This document shows positions 1-6,291 of a stretch of DNA of 11,372 bases, one piece after another. The position numbers were made by a program, and so were the translations under genes. Position 1 is the stretch's first letter. Every line of letters starts with the position of its first letter. The DNA is from Nostoc sp. CHAB 5834 (GTDB taxonomy: Bacteria; Cyanobacteriota; Cyanobacteriia; Cyanobacteriales; Nostocaceae), in contig JAIVFU010000161.1 in NCBI GenBank assembly GCA_020829485.1, forward strand, positions 1 to 11,372, written 5' to 3'. The notes under the pieces are model-generated. The model saw only the letters and a program-made list of their open reading frames with translations, did not search any database and was not told the origin of the DNA.

Positions 1-59
1 TGTGGCAGAGCAACTGACTTGTAATCAGTAGGTTGCAGGTTCAACTCCTGTCACCAGCT
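1..59 (+). tRNA. tRNA-Thr (TGT), 5' end outside the window
   Basis: The anticodon arm is ACTGA-CTTGTAA-TCAGT, giving anticodon TGT. The T-arm is GCAGG-TTCAACT-CCTGT (35-51) and the 3' acceptor strand is CACCAGC (52-58) with discriminator T59. No CCA is encoded. The 5' acceptor strand and the first part of the D-arm lie before base 1, so the tRNA array continues to the left. Confidence 0.95.
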
Positions 60-64
60 TCAAT

Positions 65-135
65 GCGATTGTGGTGTAATGGCAGCATTTGAGTCTTCCA
101 AACTCTAGGTACGAGTTCAAATCTCGTCGATCGCT
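65..135 (+). tRNA. tRNA-Gly (TCC)
   Basis: The acceptor strands GCGATTG (65-71) and CGATCGC (128-134) pair with one G-T wobble. The anticodon loop is CTTCCAA (anticodon TCC) between GAGT and ACTC, and the T-loop is TTCAAAT. CCA is not encoded. It follows tRNA-Thr after only 5 bases, so the two are probably processed from one transcript. Confidence 0.95.
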
Positions 136-140
136 TTCTT

Positions 141-216
141 AGCCCTGTAACTCAGTTGGGAGAGTGCCTTTCTTACAAAGAGGAAGTCGCGGGTTCAATC
201 CCTGCCGGGGCTACCA
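141..216 (+). tRNA. tRNA-Val (TAC)
   Basis: The acceptor strands AGCCCTG (141-147) and CGGGGCT (206-212) pair with one wobble. The anticodon loop CTTACAA between CCTTT and AGAGG gives TAC. The T-arm is GCGGG-TTCAATC-CCTGC. The discriminator is A213 and CCA is encoded at 214-216, unlike most members of this array. Confidence 0.95.
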
Positions 217-222
217 ACTTAT

Positions 223-297
223 GGGAGTGTCGCCTAATGGATGGGCATCGATCTTCTAAATCGATTTGTAGGGGTTCGAGTCCCTTCACTCCTGCCA
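223..297 (+). tRNA. tRNA-Arg (TCT)
   Basis: The acceptor strands GGGAGTG (223-229) and CACTCCT (287-293) pair with a G-T at the terminal pair. The anticodon stem TCGAT/ATCGA encloses CTTCTAA, anticodon TCT. The T-arm is AGGGG-TTCGAGT-CCCTT. The discriminator is G294 and CCA is encoded at 295-297. The terminal wobble and the C at position 9 are slightly unusual, but the cloverleaf is intact. Confidence 0.93.
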
Positions 298-300
298 CAT

Positions 301-374
301 GGGTTCGTAGCTCTAATTGGGAGAGCGCCTGTTTTGCACACAGGAGGTTGTGAGTTCAAGCCTCACCGAATCCA
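301..374 (+). tRNA. tRNA-Ala (TGC)
   Basis: The acceptor strands GGGTTCG (301-307) and CGAATCC (367-373) pair with one wobble. The anticodon stem CCTGT/ACAGG encloses TTTGCAC, anticodon TGC. The T-arm is GTGAG-TTCAAGC-CTCAC and the discriminator is A374. The usual alanine identity pair G3-T70 is present. No CCA is encoded. Confidence 0.95.
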
Positions 375-379
375 CTCTT

Positions 380-455
380 GGTGTTTGAAGCCAAAGTGGT
401 CGCGGCGCTGGTTTGTGGAACCAGTCATTAGGGAGTTCAAGTCTCCTCAGACACC
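380..455 (+). tRNA. tRNA-His (GTG)
   Basis: The anticodon stem CTGGT/ACCAG encloses TTGTGGA, anticodon GTG. The acceptor strands GTGTTTG (381-387) and CAGACAC (448-454) pair with one wobble. The hallmark extra pair is encoded, G-1 at 380 against C73 at 455. The T-arm is GGGAG-TTCAAGT-CTCCT. No CCA is encoded. Confidence 0.95.
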
Positions 456-463
456 CCTTATAT

Positions 464-546
464 GGAAGATGCTGCTCAAGGGAGGGCAACTAGTCTTGAA
501 AACTAGAGCAGGGTAACACCTGGGGGTTCAATTCCTCCATCTTCCG
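464..546 (+). tRNA. tRNA-Ser (TGA)
   Basis: This is a class II tRNA. The acceptor strands GGAAGAT (464-470) and ATCTTCC (539-545) pair perfectly with discriminator G546. The anticodon stem CTAGT/ACTAG encloses CTTGAAA, anticodon TGA. A long variable arm lies between the anticodon and T-arms, as expected for serine. The T-arm is GGGGG-TTCAATT-CCTCC. No CCA is encoded. Confidence 0.95.
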
Positions 547-550
547 CCTT

Positions 551-623
551 CCACTCTTATGCCGAAAAGTGAGGCGCTGTGCTGATAACACAGACATAGG
601 AGGGGCAGTACCTCCTTGGTGGA
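551..623 (+). pseudogene. Degenerate tRNA-Ile (GAT)-like unit
   Basis: The D-stem GCC/GGC, a perfect anticodon stem CTGTG/CACAG with loop CTGATAA (anticodon GAT), and a 5-bp T-stem GGAGG/CCTCC are all present with the usual spacing. However, the T-loop is GGCAGTA instead of the near-invariant TTC-containing loop. The acceptor strands CCACTCT (551-557) and TTGGTGG (616-622) pair only over their outer five positions, and the joint before the D-stem is one base too long. This looks like a decayed array member, although an atypical working tRNA cannot be excluded from sequence. Confidence 0.55.
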
Positions 624-632
624 TTAGCTTTT

Positions 633-656
633 CAATTGGTTCAATACCAACTAGGA
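633..656 (+). pseudogene. Orphan tRNA T-arm remnant
   Basis: The bases TTGG-TTCAATA-CCAA (636-650) form a T-arm with a canonical T-loop, but nothing upstream supplies an anticodon arm or a matching acceptor strand. It is probably the 3' scrap of another deleted array member at the end of the tRNA cluster. The stop codon of the convergent minus-strand gene lies inside it (651-653). Confidence 0.4.
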
Positions 657-1367
657 TTTTCCCTTATAAGTACCCAATTCTATAGGTGTAGGAAGTTGGG
701 GTTTGTGTTCTACTGGCATTCCACTCCAAGAGTATAATAACTGGTTCAAAAGGCTGAACACTTCCCACATAGTATGAGTATATCCTCTGCCACACAATGA
801 ATTGCGCTCACATTCTGGGATTAACTCAAGCCCTAAAGTTTGATGTTCCATATCTGATTCTTGATGAACCAACCAATAACCTTTGGGGGTCAATCCTACT
901 TCGGCTAGTTTAGGGTTGACAATGGCATAGAAGTCGTAAGCAAGCCCTTCTGCCACCAAATTCAGCGTAATAATCTGATGTGCTATCGATTCACGCATCA
1001 CAGAGCGGATAAAATAAGACCCTAACGCTAAAGTTTCAAATGTCGGTGGTATTGAAGTTGGTTGTTCATCAGGAGCTAGTAAGCCAAATTCACGCATCCA
1101 ATGGGCTAGTTCTTCAGGGTGCGTTACTTCTTCAGCAGCATGTTTACCAAAAGCATCACGAAAACGTGGGTCGTGGCAGCTACCATAACGTAACGCCACT
1201 GCTGCTGTAAAGTCGCAGGATAAATAATACAGTTGTCTAATCCATTGAAAGTCTGAAGGTGAAGAAGCCAGATTTACTGTTTTGTAAAACAGATTGCGTT
1301 TAGTAATGTTTCGATATTCTTGCACTAGCTCTATCAGCCATTGCATAGGTATCGTGTGAGTCAACAT
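651..1367 (-). CDS. Haem-oxygenase-fold iron-containing redox enzyme (putative di-iron oxidase)
   Basis: This 238-residue soluble protein fits the haem-oxygenase-like di-iron (HDO) superfamily, whose members (UndA, CADD, SznF) use oxygen on small or amino-acid-derived substrates. Visible candidate ligands are a Glu/His-rich helix at residues 76-89 (E79, E80, H83, E85, E86, H89), E140 in a helix with the pattern AEGLA, and H168-x3-D172-x2-H175. The last has the same spacing as the CADD metal helix. The length is usual for the family. The start is supported by AAGGAG five bases upstream of the ATG. A perfect 8-bp hairpin lies directly upstream of that site and may regulate translation. The gene converges on the tRNA array and appears monocistronic. 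The substrate is unknown; a plain TENA/THI-4-like fold without oxidase activity is the alternative. Confidence 0.72.
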   Translation of the reverse strand: MLTHTIPMQWLIELVQEYRNITKRNLFYKTVNLASSPSDFQWIRQLYYLSCDFTAAVALRYGSCHDPRFRDAFGKHAAEEVTHPEELAHWMREFGLLAPDEQPTSIPPTFETLALGSYFIRSVMRESIAHQIITLNLVAEGLAYDFYAIVNPKLAEVGLTPKGYWLVHQESDMEHQTLGLELIPECERNSLCGRGYTHTMWEVFSLLNQLLYSWSGMPVEHKPQLPTPIELGTYKGKS

Positions 1368-1378
1368 AGTAACTCCTT

Positions 1379-1405
1379 TTTCTCACCATTTAATTAAGTG
1401 AGAAA
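1379..1405 (-). promoter_or_regulatory. Leader hairpin next to the ribosome-binding site of the di-iron oxidase gene
   Basis: TTTCTCAC (1379-1386) and GTGAGAAA (1398-1405) are perfect 8-bp arms around an 11-base AT-rich loop containing TTAATTAA. On the minus-strand transcript the 3' arm runs straight into AAGGAG and the ATG. It could be an mRNA hairpin affecting ribosome access or a dimeric operator. The structure is seen directly; the role is inferred. Confidence 0.45.
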
Positions 1406-1591
1406 TTATCTTATATTTCTATTAAAGCTATTATTTTAAATTTTAGTAACCAATGTCTTTACGAAAGAGTCATAATATGCTCAAAGATGTAGTCCGATTG
1501 ACAGCAGCAGATTGTATTTACCAGATGATAAGTAAGAGTGTGATACTCCACAGGAACCACTCTTGCGATCGCTATTAATTAAATCATTGTT

Positions 1592-2065
1592 ATGCATCGA
1601 TTTTTAATATTTGGCAATTCTGGTTCTGGCAAAAGTACTCATGCCAATAAACTTGGCAAAGACTTCGGCATTCCAGTTCTCGATCTCGATACTATTGCAT
1701 GGGAAGCAAACCAAATTGCCATACGGCGTAATCACGAAGATTCAGTTAGGGATCTACGAGACTTCATAGAAAATAATACTGCTTGGGTAATTGAAGGTTG
1801 CTATACTACGCTACTCAAAATTGCTCTGGAATTCTCAACTGAAATTTATTTCCTTAATCCTGGCATTGATAAGTGTCTTGAAAATAACCGCAATCGCCCT
1901 TGGGAAGTGCATAAATTCCAATCACCTGAAGAACAGGCACAAACTTTTGATTTTTTAGAGAATTGGATTCAACAATATTATGAACGCGATGATGAATTCG
2001 GTTATTCATCCCATCGCTCAATATTTCATCAATTTAACGGCATAAAGCATGAAATTACCAGATGA
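1592..2065 (+). CDS. P-loop kinase-like protein (adenylate/shikimate-kinase fold)
   Basis: This 157-residue protein has a Walker A motif GNSGSGKST at residues 8-16, directly after a hydrophobic first strand. It continues with the short acidic strand LDLDTIAW and then WVIEGCY, a pattern seen in small nucleoside-monophosphate-kinase-like NTPases of cyanobacteria that are often labelled adenylate or shikimate kinase by fold. An Arg-rich segment around residues 99-103 (NRNRPW) could serve as the lid that contacts phosphate. The substrate is unknown. There is no clear ribosome-binding site before the ATG, and a HIP1 octamer lies about 20 bases upstream. The gene stands alone between the oxidase (divergent) and the partition module. 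Both ends look complete. Confidence 0.7.
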   Translation: MHRFLIFGNSGSGKSTHANKLGKDFGIPVLDLDTIAWEANQIAIRRNHEDSVRDLRDFIENNTAWVIEGCYTTLLKIALEFSTEIYFLNPGIDKCLENNRNRPWEVHKFQSPEEQAQTFDFLENWIQQYYERDDEFGYSSHRSIFHQFNGIKHEITR

Positions 2066-2156
2066 GCCAATAATGCCATTGCATGAGAAGGCGTTCGCAC
2101 AATTAACTTCACTGATTTTCACGGTTCTTCAGCTTCTCTAAATAAAAGCATTTCCA

Positions 2157-2172
2157 CCAATAACGTTATTGG
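2157..2172. promoter_or_regulatory. Candidate parS-like partition site (perfect 16-bp palindrome), upstream copy
   Basis: CCAATAACGTTATTGG is a perfect palindrome 180 bases before the likely parA start. The same 16 bases recur at 3440-3455 inside parB; with the right-hand flank, 19 bases are identical. Repeated palindromes around parAB are typical of ParB-binding centromeres, although the sequence differs from the canonical chromosomal parS. A looser version, CCAATAATGCCATTGC (12 of 16), lies at 2067-2082. Confidence 0.5.
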
Positions 2173-2194
2173 CAAAGGGTCTATCTAATAGGAT

Positions 2195-2223
2195 GCGATG
2201 CCTCCGCCCACCGCAGGCATCGC
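2195..2223. repeat. Stem-loop upstream of parA
   Basis: GCGATGCCT (2195-2203) and AGGCATCGC (2215-2223) are perfect 9-bp arms around an 11-base GC-rich loop. There is no T-run, so it is not a classical terminator. It resembles the scattered GCGATGCC-type intergenic hairpins of cyanobacterial genomes. It may be a leader structure of parA or simply repeat debris. Confidence 0.45.
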
Positions 2224-2336
2224 AGTACTATCAAGTCATCTCATAAAAAAACTGATACTATTACTGCTAAATAGTGAAAATTAATTGCGACAGATACAAG
2301 CGCAATAGTAAATTGAGCAAGACTTTTAAAAAAATT

Positions 2337-2978
2337 ATGATTATTGGGTTAACAAACCAGAAGGGAGGCGCTGGTAAAACTACTGTATCTGGTCATCTGG
2401 CGTATTGGTTAAGCCAACGCGGAACAGTGATGATTGTGGATGCAGATGCACAACAAAGTAGTACTAACTGGATGAAAGACCTGCAACTGCCCTGCAAAAC
2501 AATGATTGACCCGGATGATTTATTTGATGAACTGCCGACTTTAGCAGAACAATATGATGCTGTAGTTGTAGATGGGCCAGGTAGCCTGAGTGAGACAACC
2601 AAGGCAATCTTATCTAGATGTGATCTAGCCCTAGTACCCTGTAAACCAGCAGGTCTAGATATGCACAGTACATCAAAAATGGTAAGAATTTTGCGGCAGG
2701 CAAGAGAACTGCGAGGTGGTATGCCCCATGTTGGTTTATTTTTAAATCACGCAAAAAAAGGAACTGTATTACTCAAAGATGCCCAAAGAGCATTATCAGA
2801 GAAAAATACAGGCTTTCCTTTACTAAAAACGATGGTGTATGACCTTCAAGTAATTGCTGATGCACCTGGGCAAGGCACGACAGTTTGGGGACTACCAGGA
2901 GCAACAGCCAAACGCGCAGCCAAGGACTTTGAGGCACTGTTTACCGAAGCCTTGGGAGTAACCAATGGCAAGAGATAG
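2337..2978 (+). CDS. parA: ParA-family partition ATPase
   Basis: This is a short ParA/MinD-type ATPase (213 residues from ATG 2337) that would move plasmid or chromosome copies using the nucleoid as a track, driven by its ParB partner. The deviant Walker A motif KGGAGKTT is at residues 9-16, followed by the strand VMIVDADAQQSS and the Walker B-like strand VVVDGPG. There is no N-terminal helix-turn-helix, as in small type Ib ParA proteins. The frame is open back to a GTG at 2274, but those 21 extra residues are Lys/Arg/Asn-rich and precede the first strand that starts this family, so the ATG is preferred. Neither start has a clear ribosome-binding site. The 3' end overlaps parB by 14 bases, which implies an operon with coupled translation. 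Confidence 0.92.
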   Translation: MIIGLTNQKGGAGKTTVSGHLAYWLSQRGTVMIVDADAQQSSTNWMKDLQLPCKTMIDPDDLFDELPTLAEQYDAVVVDGPGSLSETTKAILSRCDLALVPCKPAGLDMHSTSKMVRILRQARELRGGMPHVGLFLNHAKKGTVLLKDAQRALSEKNTGFPLLKTMVYDLQVIADAPGQGTTVWGLPGATAKRAAKDFEALFTEALGVTNGKR

Positions 2979-3888
2979 AAGAATGGTAGAAGAGTTTATC
3001 TTTAGGGATGATGCTAACCAAACTAAGGCGACTATGCCCCTAAGTTTGATTGTGCTGCCTAAAGCAGAACTGCGGTACTACATCGACCCAGAAGAAGTAG
3101 CCAAGATTGTTGCTAGTGCTAGAAAAAACGGCATTCTAGAGCCACTTTTAGTCCGTCCTATTCCCGGTAGTGACAAACACGAAGTAGTAGCAGGGGCAAA
3201 ACGCTACCGAGCAGCACAAATACTGGAACTAGCAGAAGTCCCAGTAGTGATCCGTTCTCTTAGTGATGAAGATGCTCTAGAAATTGCCCTCATAGAAAAC
3301 TTTGCTCGTTCGGCACTTACTGACCTGGAAGAAACAGATGGAGTTGTGCGACTTTTGGCTGTCAAACTGAAGATTTCAGTGTCAGAAGTATCACCACTGC
3401 TGCATCACATCCAAAATCAACAACGGGGTAGAACTGCTGCCAATAACGTTATTGGCAATGAGGTAATTGATGTGGTGCAAGAGGTGCTTACTTCCCTTGG
3501 CAACATTAAACTAGACTCATTCATCAGCAATCGTCTGCCCTTGCTGAATCTTCCCAGTGACATTTTAGAGGTATTACGTCAGGGGAAACTGGAGACAAGT
3601 AAAGCCAAAGCGATCGCCCGAATTCAAGATGAGGAGATCCGAAAAGAACTCTTAGAAGATGCGATCGCTTATAATCTCTCACTGAACGAAATCAAGCGTA
3701 AGATTCAAGGAATTGAGCAGCAGTCTAAATCAGAGTCACCATCTCAAACAGAGACAGCATCCATAAAAGAGCGTGTTGATGATACTTTTCAACGCTTCAA
3801 AAAAGCGAAAGTGTGGGATGATCCAAAGAAAAAAGTTAAGCTAGAAAAGCTCTTGGCTCAGTTGGAAGCATTGATGAAAACTGAATAG
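2965..3888 (+). CDS. parB: ParB-family partition protein
   Basis: This 307-residue protein is the likely partner of the upstream ParA. It has the ParB N-terminal domain: the strand GILEPLLVRPI (56-66), then GAKRYRA (77-83) at the position of the CTP-binding GERRxRA box, then IENFARSALTDLEE (110-123) as the ENxQR-like box. A helical DNA-binding region follows at about 130-220 and a Lys-rich C-terminal helix at about 272-307 for dimerisation. The first Glu of the CTP box is Ala here, a variation seen in plasmid ParB proteins. The start at 2965 has GGGAG at a suitable distance and overlaps parA. A 20-bp palindrome sits in the coding sequence at residues 158-165. Two HIP1 sites lie at 3610 and 3661. 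Confidence 0.92.
   Translation: MARDRRMVEEFIFRDDANQTKATMPLSLIVLPKAELRYYIDPEEVAKIVASARKNGILEPLLVRPIPGSDKHEVVAGAKRYRAAQILELAEVPVVIRSLSDEDALEIALIENFARSALTDLEETDGVVRLLAVKLKISVSEVSPLLHHIQNQQRGRTAANNVIGNEVIDVVQEVLTSLGNIKLDSFISNRLPLLNLPSDILEVLRQGKLETSKAKAIARIQDEEIRKELLEDAIAYNLSLNEIKRKIQGIEQQSKSESPSQTETASIKERVDDTFQRFKKAKVWDDPKKKVKLEKLLAQLEALMKTE
3438..3457. promoter_or_regulatory. Candidate parS-like partition site inside parB
   Basis: TGCCAATAACGTTATTGGCA is a perfect 20-bp palindrome in the parB coding sequence. Its core is the same 16 bases as the palindrome at 2157-2172 upstream of parA, about 1.28 kb away. A coincidental second 16-bp match is unlikely. A ParB-binding site within or beside the par operon is the simplest reading, but it is inferred. 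Confidence 0.5.
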
Positions 3889-3964
3889 AAAATGGCGATG
3901 CTCCAAAGGAGCCGCCTTATGGCGATTGCAACCATCGGTCTTTGTATACGCTTTCAACCCGTCC
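3889..3964. repeat. Short intergenic repeat with hairpin after parB
   Basis: GCTCC-AAA-GGAGC (3900-3912) forms a 5-bp hairpin between two GGCGAT blocks. This wording is common in cyanobacterial intergenic repeats. There is no T-run, so I do not call it a terminator. Confidence 0.3.
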
Positions 3965-4148
3965 TCAAATCCACTGAGTATCAAACCCATCTTGCCCAGT
4001 TCCATAAATCAAGTTCCCGTATTCCTGCCATTTGGCTGCTTCTTGGGCTTCAATTTGGGGCGCGTGCAGAACAGCAAGATTTTCTTCTAATTGCTGCCTA
4101 GTTTGGGGTGCGGTGAGCGCCAGACGTATTGCCGGATGACTTAGTACA
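3965..4148 (-). pseudogene. Aldo/keto reductase, C-terminal stub
   Basis: Reading left from 4147, about 60 residues remain: VLSHPAIRLAL, then a TRQQLEENLAVL helix, then WQEYGNLIYG and the end GFDTQW. This matches the end of cyanobacterial aldo/keto reductases, which reduce carbonyls with NADPH. All of the catalytic barrel (Asp, Tyr, Lys, His) is missing. The frame runs on into the miniature element that begins at 4149, whose translation is unrelated, and nothing beyond that element resembles the missing part. The gene was therefore cut by the insertion together with a deletion. It is not expected to be functional. Confidence 0.7.
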
Positions 4149-4357
4149 GGGGTATGAGTAGTATTCACGCAGAAAACCGGGTTAAGAGATATTACATGAG
4201 TAATACAAGCATTTTGAAAAGCTGAAACCCTTATTTGATCGTTAAGTAGTGACTTGATGATCAGCATTAGTCAATGACCTTCGTTATCCGAATAATCCTT
4301 ATCTAATAAGGCTTTTAAGCTTAACTCGGTTTTCTGTTCCGATGATACTTATACCCC
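4149..4357. mobile_element. Tn3-type miniature element (TIME/MITE), left copy
   Basis: This is a 209-bp non-coding unit, identical to 7674-7882. Its ends are 38-bp inverted repeats (4149-4186 and 4320-4357) that match at 29 of 38 positions. They begin GGGGTAT, share an inner AGAAAACCG block and end GTTAAG. The 38-bp length, GGGG outer end, GAAAAC block and TTAAG inner end are the pattern of Tn3-family transposons. No transposase is encoded, so movement would need one supplied in trans. The interior has CCTTAT-CTA-ATAAGG (4298-4312) and repeated TCGTTA words that might be part of a resolution site. The flanks GTACA and ATTAA are not a target duplication. Confidence 0.82.
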
Positions 4358-4389
4358 ATTAAAGTGAAAACTCGCCCAAGTTAAAAATC

Positions 4390-6171
4390 TTATGCACCGT
4401 TTGTCAAAGTGCTGTAGTCCAAAGAGCTATCTGCAAAGATAAATTTCTCAAAGCCAGTGGTAGACAAGCTAATGGTGTTTCCATTGCTGTTGAAACTGAA
4501 GTTAGCAGAATTAAAGGTATTGCTAGAAATAACACCAGATACCAGCAGTTGGGAGCGATTGAAAGTGCCCAGATCCAGGGTATCGAAACCCTCCCCACCA
4601 TCAAGAGTTGCTCCCCCGAATCCTTTGAAGTAATCATCCCCAGTGCCGAAAGCAATAGCCAACCCGCCACCGATAGAGACTTTCTGTTCAACTCCATCGA
4701 TCATACTGGTGGCTGTAAGAAAGTCATTGCCATCGCCAGTCCGGATCGTTCCTTGTCCATAAATGCCATAAGCAGTACCACCAATTGTTGAAGATGCCTG
4801 TCCGGTAAGCTTGTCAGAACCCTTGCCGGTATCAATAATTCCATCGTTGACGATGCCTGTGGCGGTGGCGTTTGTTCCAGCACTGTTGCCATAACCCGTA
4901 ATCGTGTCGTTACCCCACCCTGTAGTGATGGTGGCGTCTTTGGTGTTCTGGATGCCAATCCCAGCACCACCGTTGCCGTTGGCACTAGTACCGATACCGC
5001 CAACGCCACCGATTCCAGTCGCGGAAATAGTGTCTTCTTCTTCCCCGGTATCCAGTTTGCCACTGTTGCTAATCCCAGTCCCGCTACCCCCGTTGCCACC
5101 AGGGTTGGGGATTTCTTTGGGACCAGCTCCGCCGTTGCCACCCCTCCCTGTACCGATGATCGTGTCTTTTCCGTTTCCTGCATTTAGACTGCCACTGTTG
5201 CTGATCCCAGTCCCAATACCCCCTTCACCGCCATTGAAGAAGCCTTCAATGCCGTTGCCGCCGATGCCACCAGTACCATTGCCAGTGATTGTGTCTTCGT
5301 CGTCCCCTGTATTCAGACTGCCACTGTTGCTGATGCCAGCCCCATTACCACCCTTGCTATTGAACGCTCCTCCGTTGCCGTCGCCACCAGTACCTATGCC
5401 AGTTATCGTATCTTCTTCCTCCCCGGTATACAGTTTGCCACTGTTGGTGATACCGGTACCACTACCGCCTTCGCCCGTACTGATGCCGCTGCCGGCGTTG
5501 CCACCAGTACCTATGCCAGTTATCGTATCTTCTTCCTCCCCGGTATACAGTTTGCCACTGTTGGTGATGCCAGTCCCACTACCGCCTTCGCGACCGCTGG
5601 AGTTGGCAAAAGCGTCGCCGCCGACGCCACCAATACCAGTGCCAGTAATCGTATCTTTTCCGCCCCCTGTATTCAAACTGCCACTGTTAGCAATCCCTAT
5701 CCCACTACCGCCCTTGCCGCTCTCCCGGCGGCCAGGTGCGCCGACGCCACCAATACCAGTGCCAGTAATGGTATCTTTTCCGTTGCCTGTATTCAGACTG
5801 CCACCGTTAACGATGCCTATCCCGCTACCGCCCTCGCCACCGTTGCCAAGGCTGATGCTGCCCTCGCCACCAGTACCTATGCCAGTAATGGTATCTTTTC
5901 CGTTGCCTGTATTCAGACTGCCACCGTTAACGATGCCAGTTCCATCTGCACCGTTTTCGAGGTTGTTTTCCCCACTACTGCCTTCGCCCTCGCTAACGCT
6001 GTCGCCACCCTGACCTGTACCACTAATTGTGTCTTTTCCTGAGAGTGTACGGATGTAACCTCCAGTTAAAATATCAATACCAATTGCTGGTGTTCCATTT
6101 AACTCTTCCCCTACTAAAGTGTCGGAACCGGGGGTACCGATGAAATTCGGTGGAATGCTAAGTCTAGCCAT
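4390..6171 (-). CDS. Glycine-rich tandem-repeat protein with RTX-like calcium-binding motifs
   Basis: This 593-residue acidic protein is probably an exported calcium-binding surface or matrix protein. An RTX-like start (GTPGSDTLVG, residues 12-21) is followed by about eight repeats of 39-44 residues from about 78 to 403. Each carries GI-NSGSLNTG, a NGKDTITG motif and a variable GG-rich stretch. Two or three diverged repeats follow, then RTX nonapeptide-like sequences (GTGDDYFKG, then GGEGFDTLDLG at about 509-535) and a C-terminal domain containing FEKFIFAD. There is no N-terminal signal peptide, as in RTX proteins secreted by type I systems, but no exporter genes are nearby. DNA repeats are partly identical (69 bp at 5383 and 5500; 57 bp at 5761 and 5881), so copy number may vary. 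The ribosome-binding site is weak. Confidence 0.75.
   Translation of the reverse strand: MARLSIPPNFIGTPGSDTLVGEELNGTPAIGIDILTGGYIRTLSGKDTISGTGQGGDSVSEGEGSSGENNLENGADGTGIVNGGSLNTGNGKDTITGIGTGGEGSISLGNGGEGGSGIGIVNGGSLNTGNGKDTITGTGIGGVGAPGRRESGKGGSGIGIANSGSLNTGGGKDTITGTGIGGVGGDAFANSSGREGGSGTGITNSGKLYTGEEEDTITGIGTGGNAGSGISTGEGGSGTGITNSGKLYTGEEEDTITGIGTGGDGNGGAFNSKGGNGAGISNSGSLNTGDDEDTITGNGTGGIGGNGIEGFFNGGEGGIGTGISNSGSLNAGNGKDTIIGTGRGGNGGAGPKEIPNPGGNGGSGTGISNSGKLDTGEEEDTISATGIGGVGGIGTSANGNGGAGIGIQNTKDATITTGWGNDTITGYGNSAGTNATATGIVNDGIIDTGKGSDKLTGQASSTIGGTAYGIYGQGTIRTGDGNDFLTATSMIDGVEQKVSIGGGLAIAFGTGDDYFKGFGGATLDGGEGFDTLDLGTFNRSQLLVSGVISSNTFNSANFSFNSNGNTISLSTTGFEKFIFADSSLDYSTLTNGA
5383..5937. repeat. 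Near-identical tandem DNA repeats within the RTX-like gene
   Basis: Bases 5383-5451 and 5500-5568 are identical (69 bp, 117 bp apart). Bases 5761-5817 and 5881-5937 are also identical (57 bp, 120 bp apart). The whole-unit period is about 117-132 bp, equal to 39-44 codons, so unit gain or loss keeps the frame. The identity at silent positions points to recent duplication or gene conversion. Confidence 0.8.
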
Positions 6172-6208
6172 AAAGCAAATTCTCTCGATTAGTTTAGTAC
6201 GGTTGGTT

Positions 6209-6226
6209 TGCTCATTTAGATGAGCA
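6209..6226 (-). promoter_or_regulatory. Small hairpin in the leader of the RTX-like gene
   Basis: TGCTCAT-TTAG-ATGAGCA gives perfect 7-bp arms with a 4-base loop, about 38 bases upstream of the ATG. It may be an operator or a leader hairpin. The role is a guess from position. Confidence 0.35.
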
Positions 6227-6291
6227 GTTTCTCAAAAATCTCGAAATTGTTTTTCCAAAAGCTATTGAGTGATTAGGTATCAGGTTACTAG

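Noticed and set aside
156..516. Two open frames over the tRNA array
   Set aside because: They overlap several perfect tRNA cloverleaves, so the protein readings are incidental.
2393..2602. 69-residue minus-strand frame inside parA
   Set aside because: It is antisense to the strongly recognised Walker motifs of ParA.
3892..4101. 69-residue plus-strand frame after parB
   Set aside because: It starts in a repeat-type hairpin and runs antisense to the clear aldo/keto reductase stub.
4404..5183. Minus-strand alternative frames of 97 and 160 residues inside the RTX-like gene
   Set aside because: They are out-of-frame shadows of the repeat gene, with no family likeness.
5383..5937. Regular repeats considered as a CRISPR array
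   Set aside because: The repeats are long, diverged, in frame with a protein and lack unique spacers of constant length.
4904..6013. Long plus-strand open frame (369 residues, very proline-rich)
   Set aside because: It lies wholly antisense to the Gly-rich repeat gene. Gly codons on one strand read as Pro or Ala on the other and suppress stops, so the frame is an artefact of the repeats. It has no ribosome-binding site or recognisable domain.
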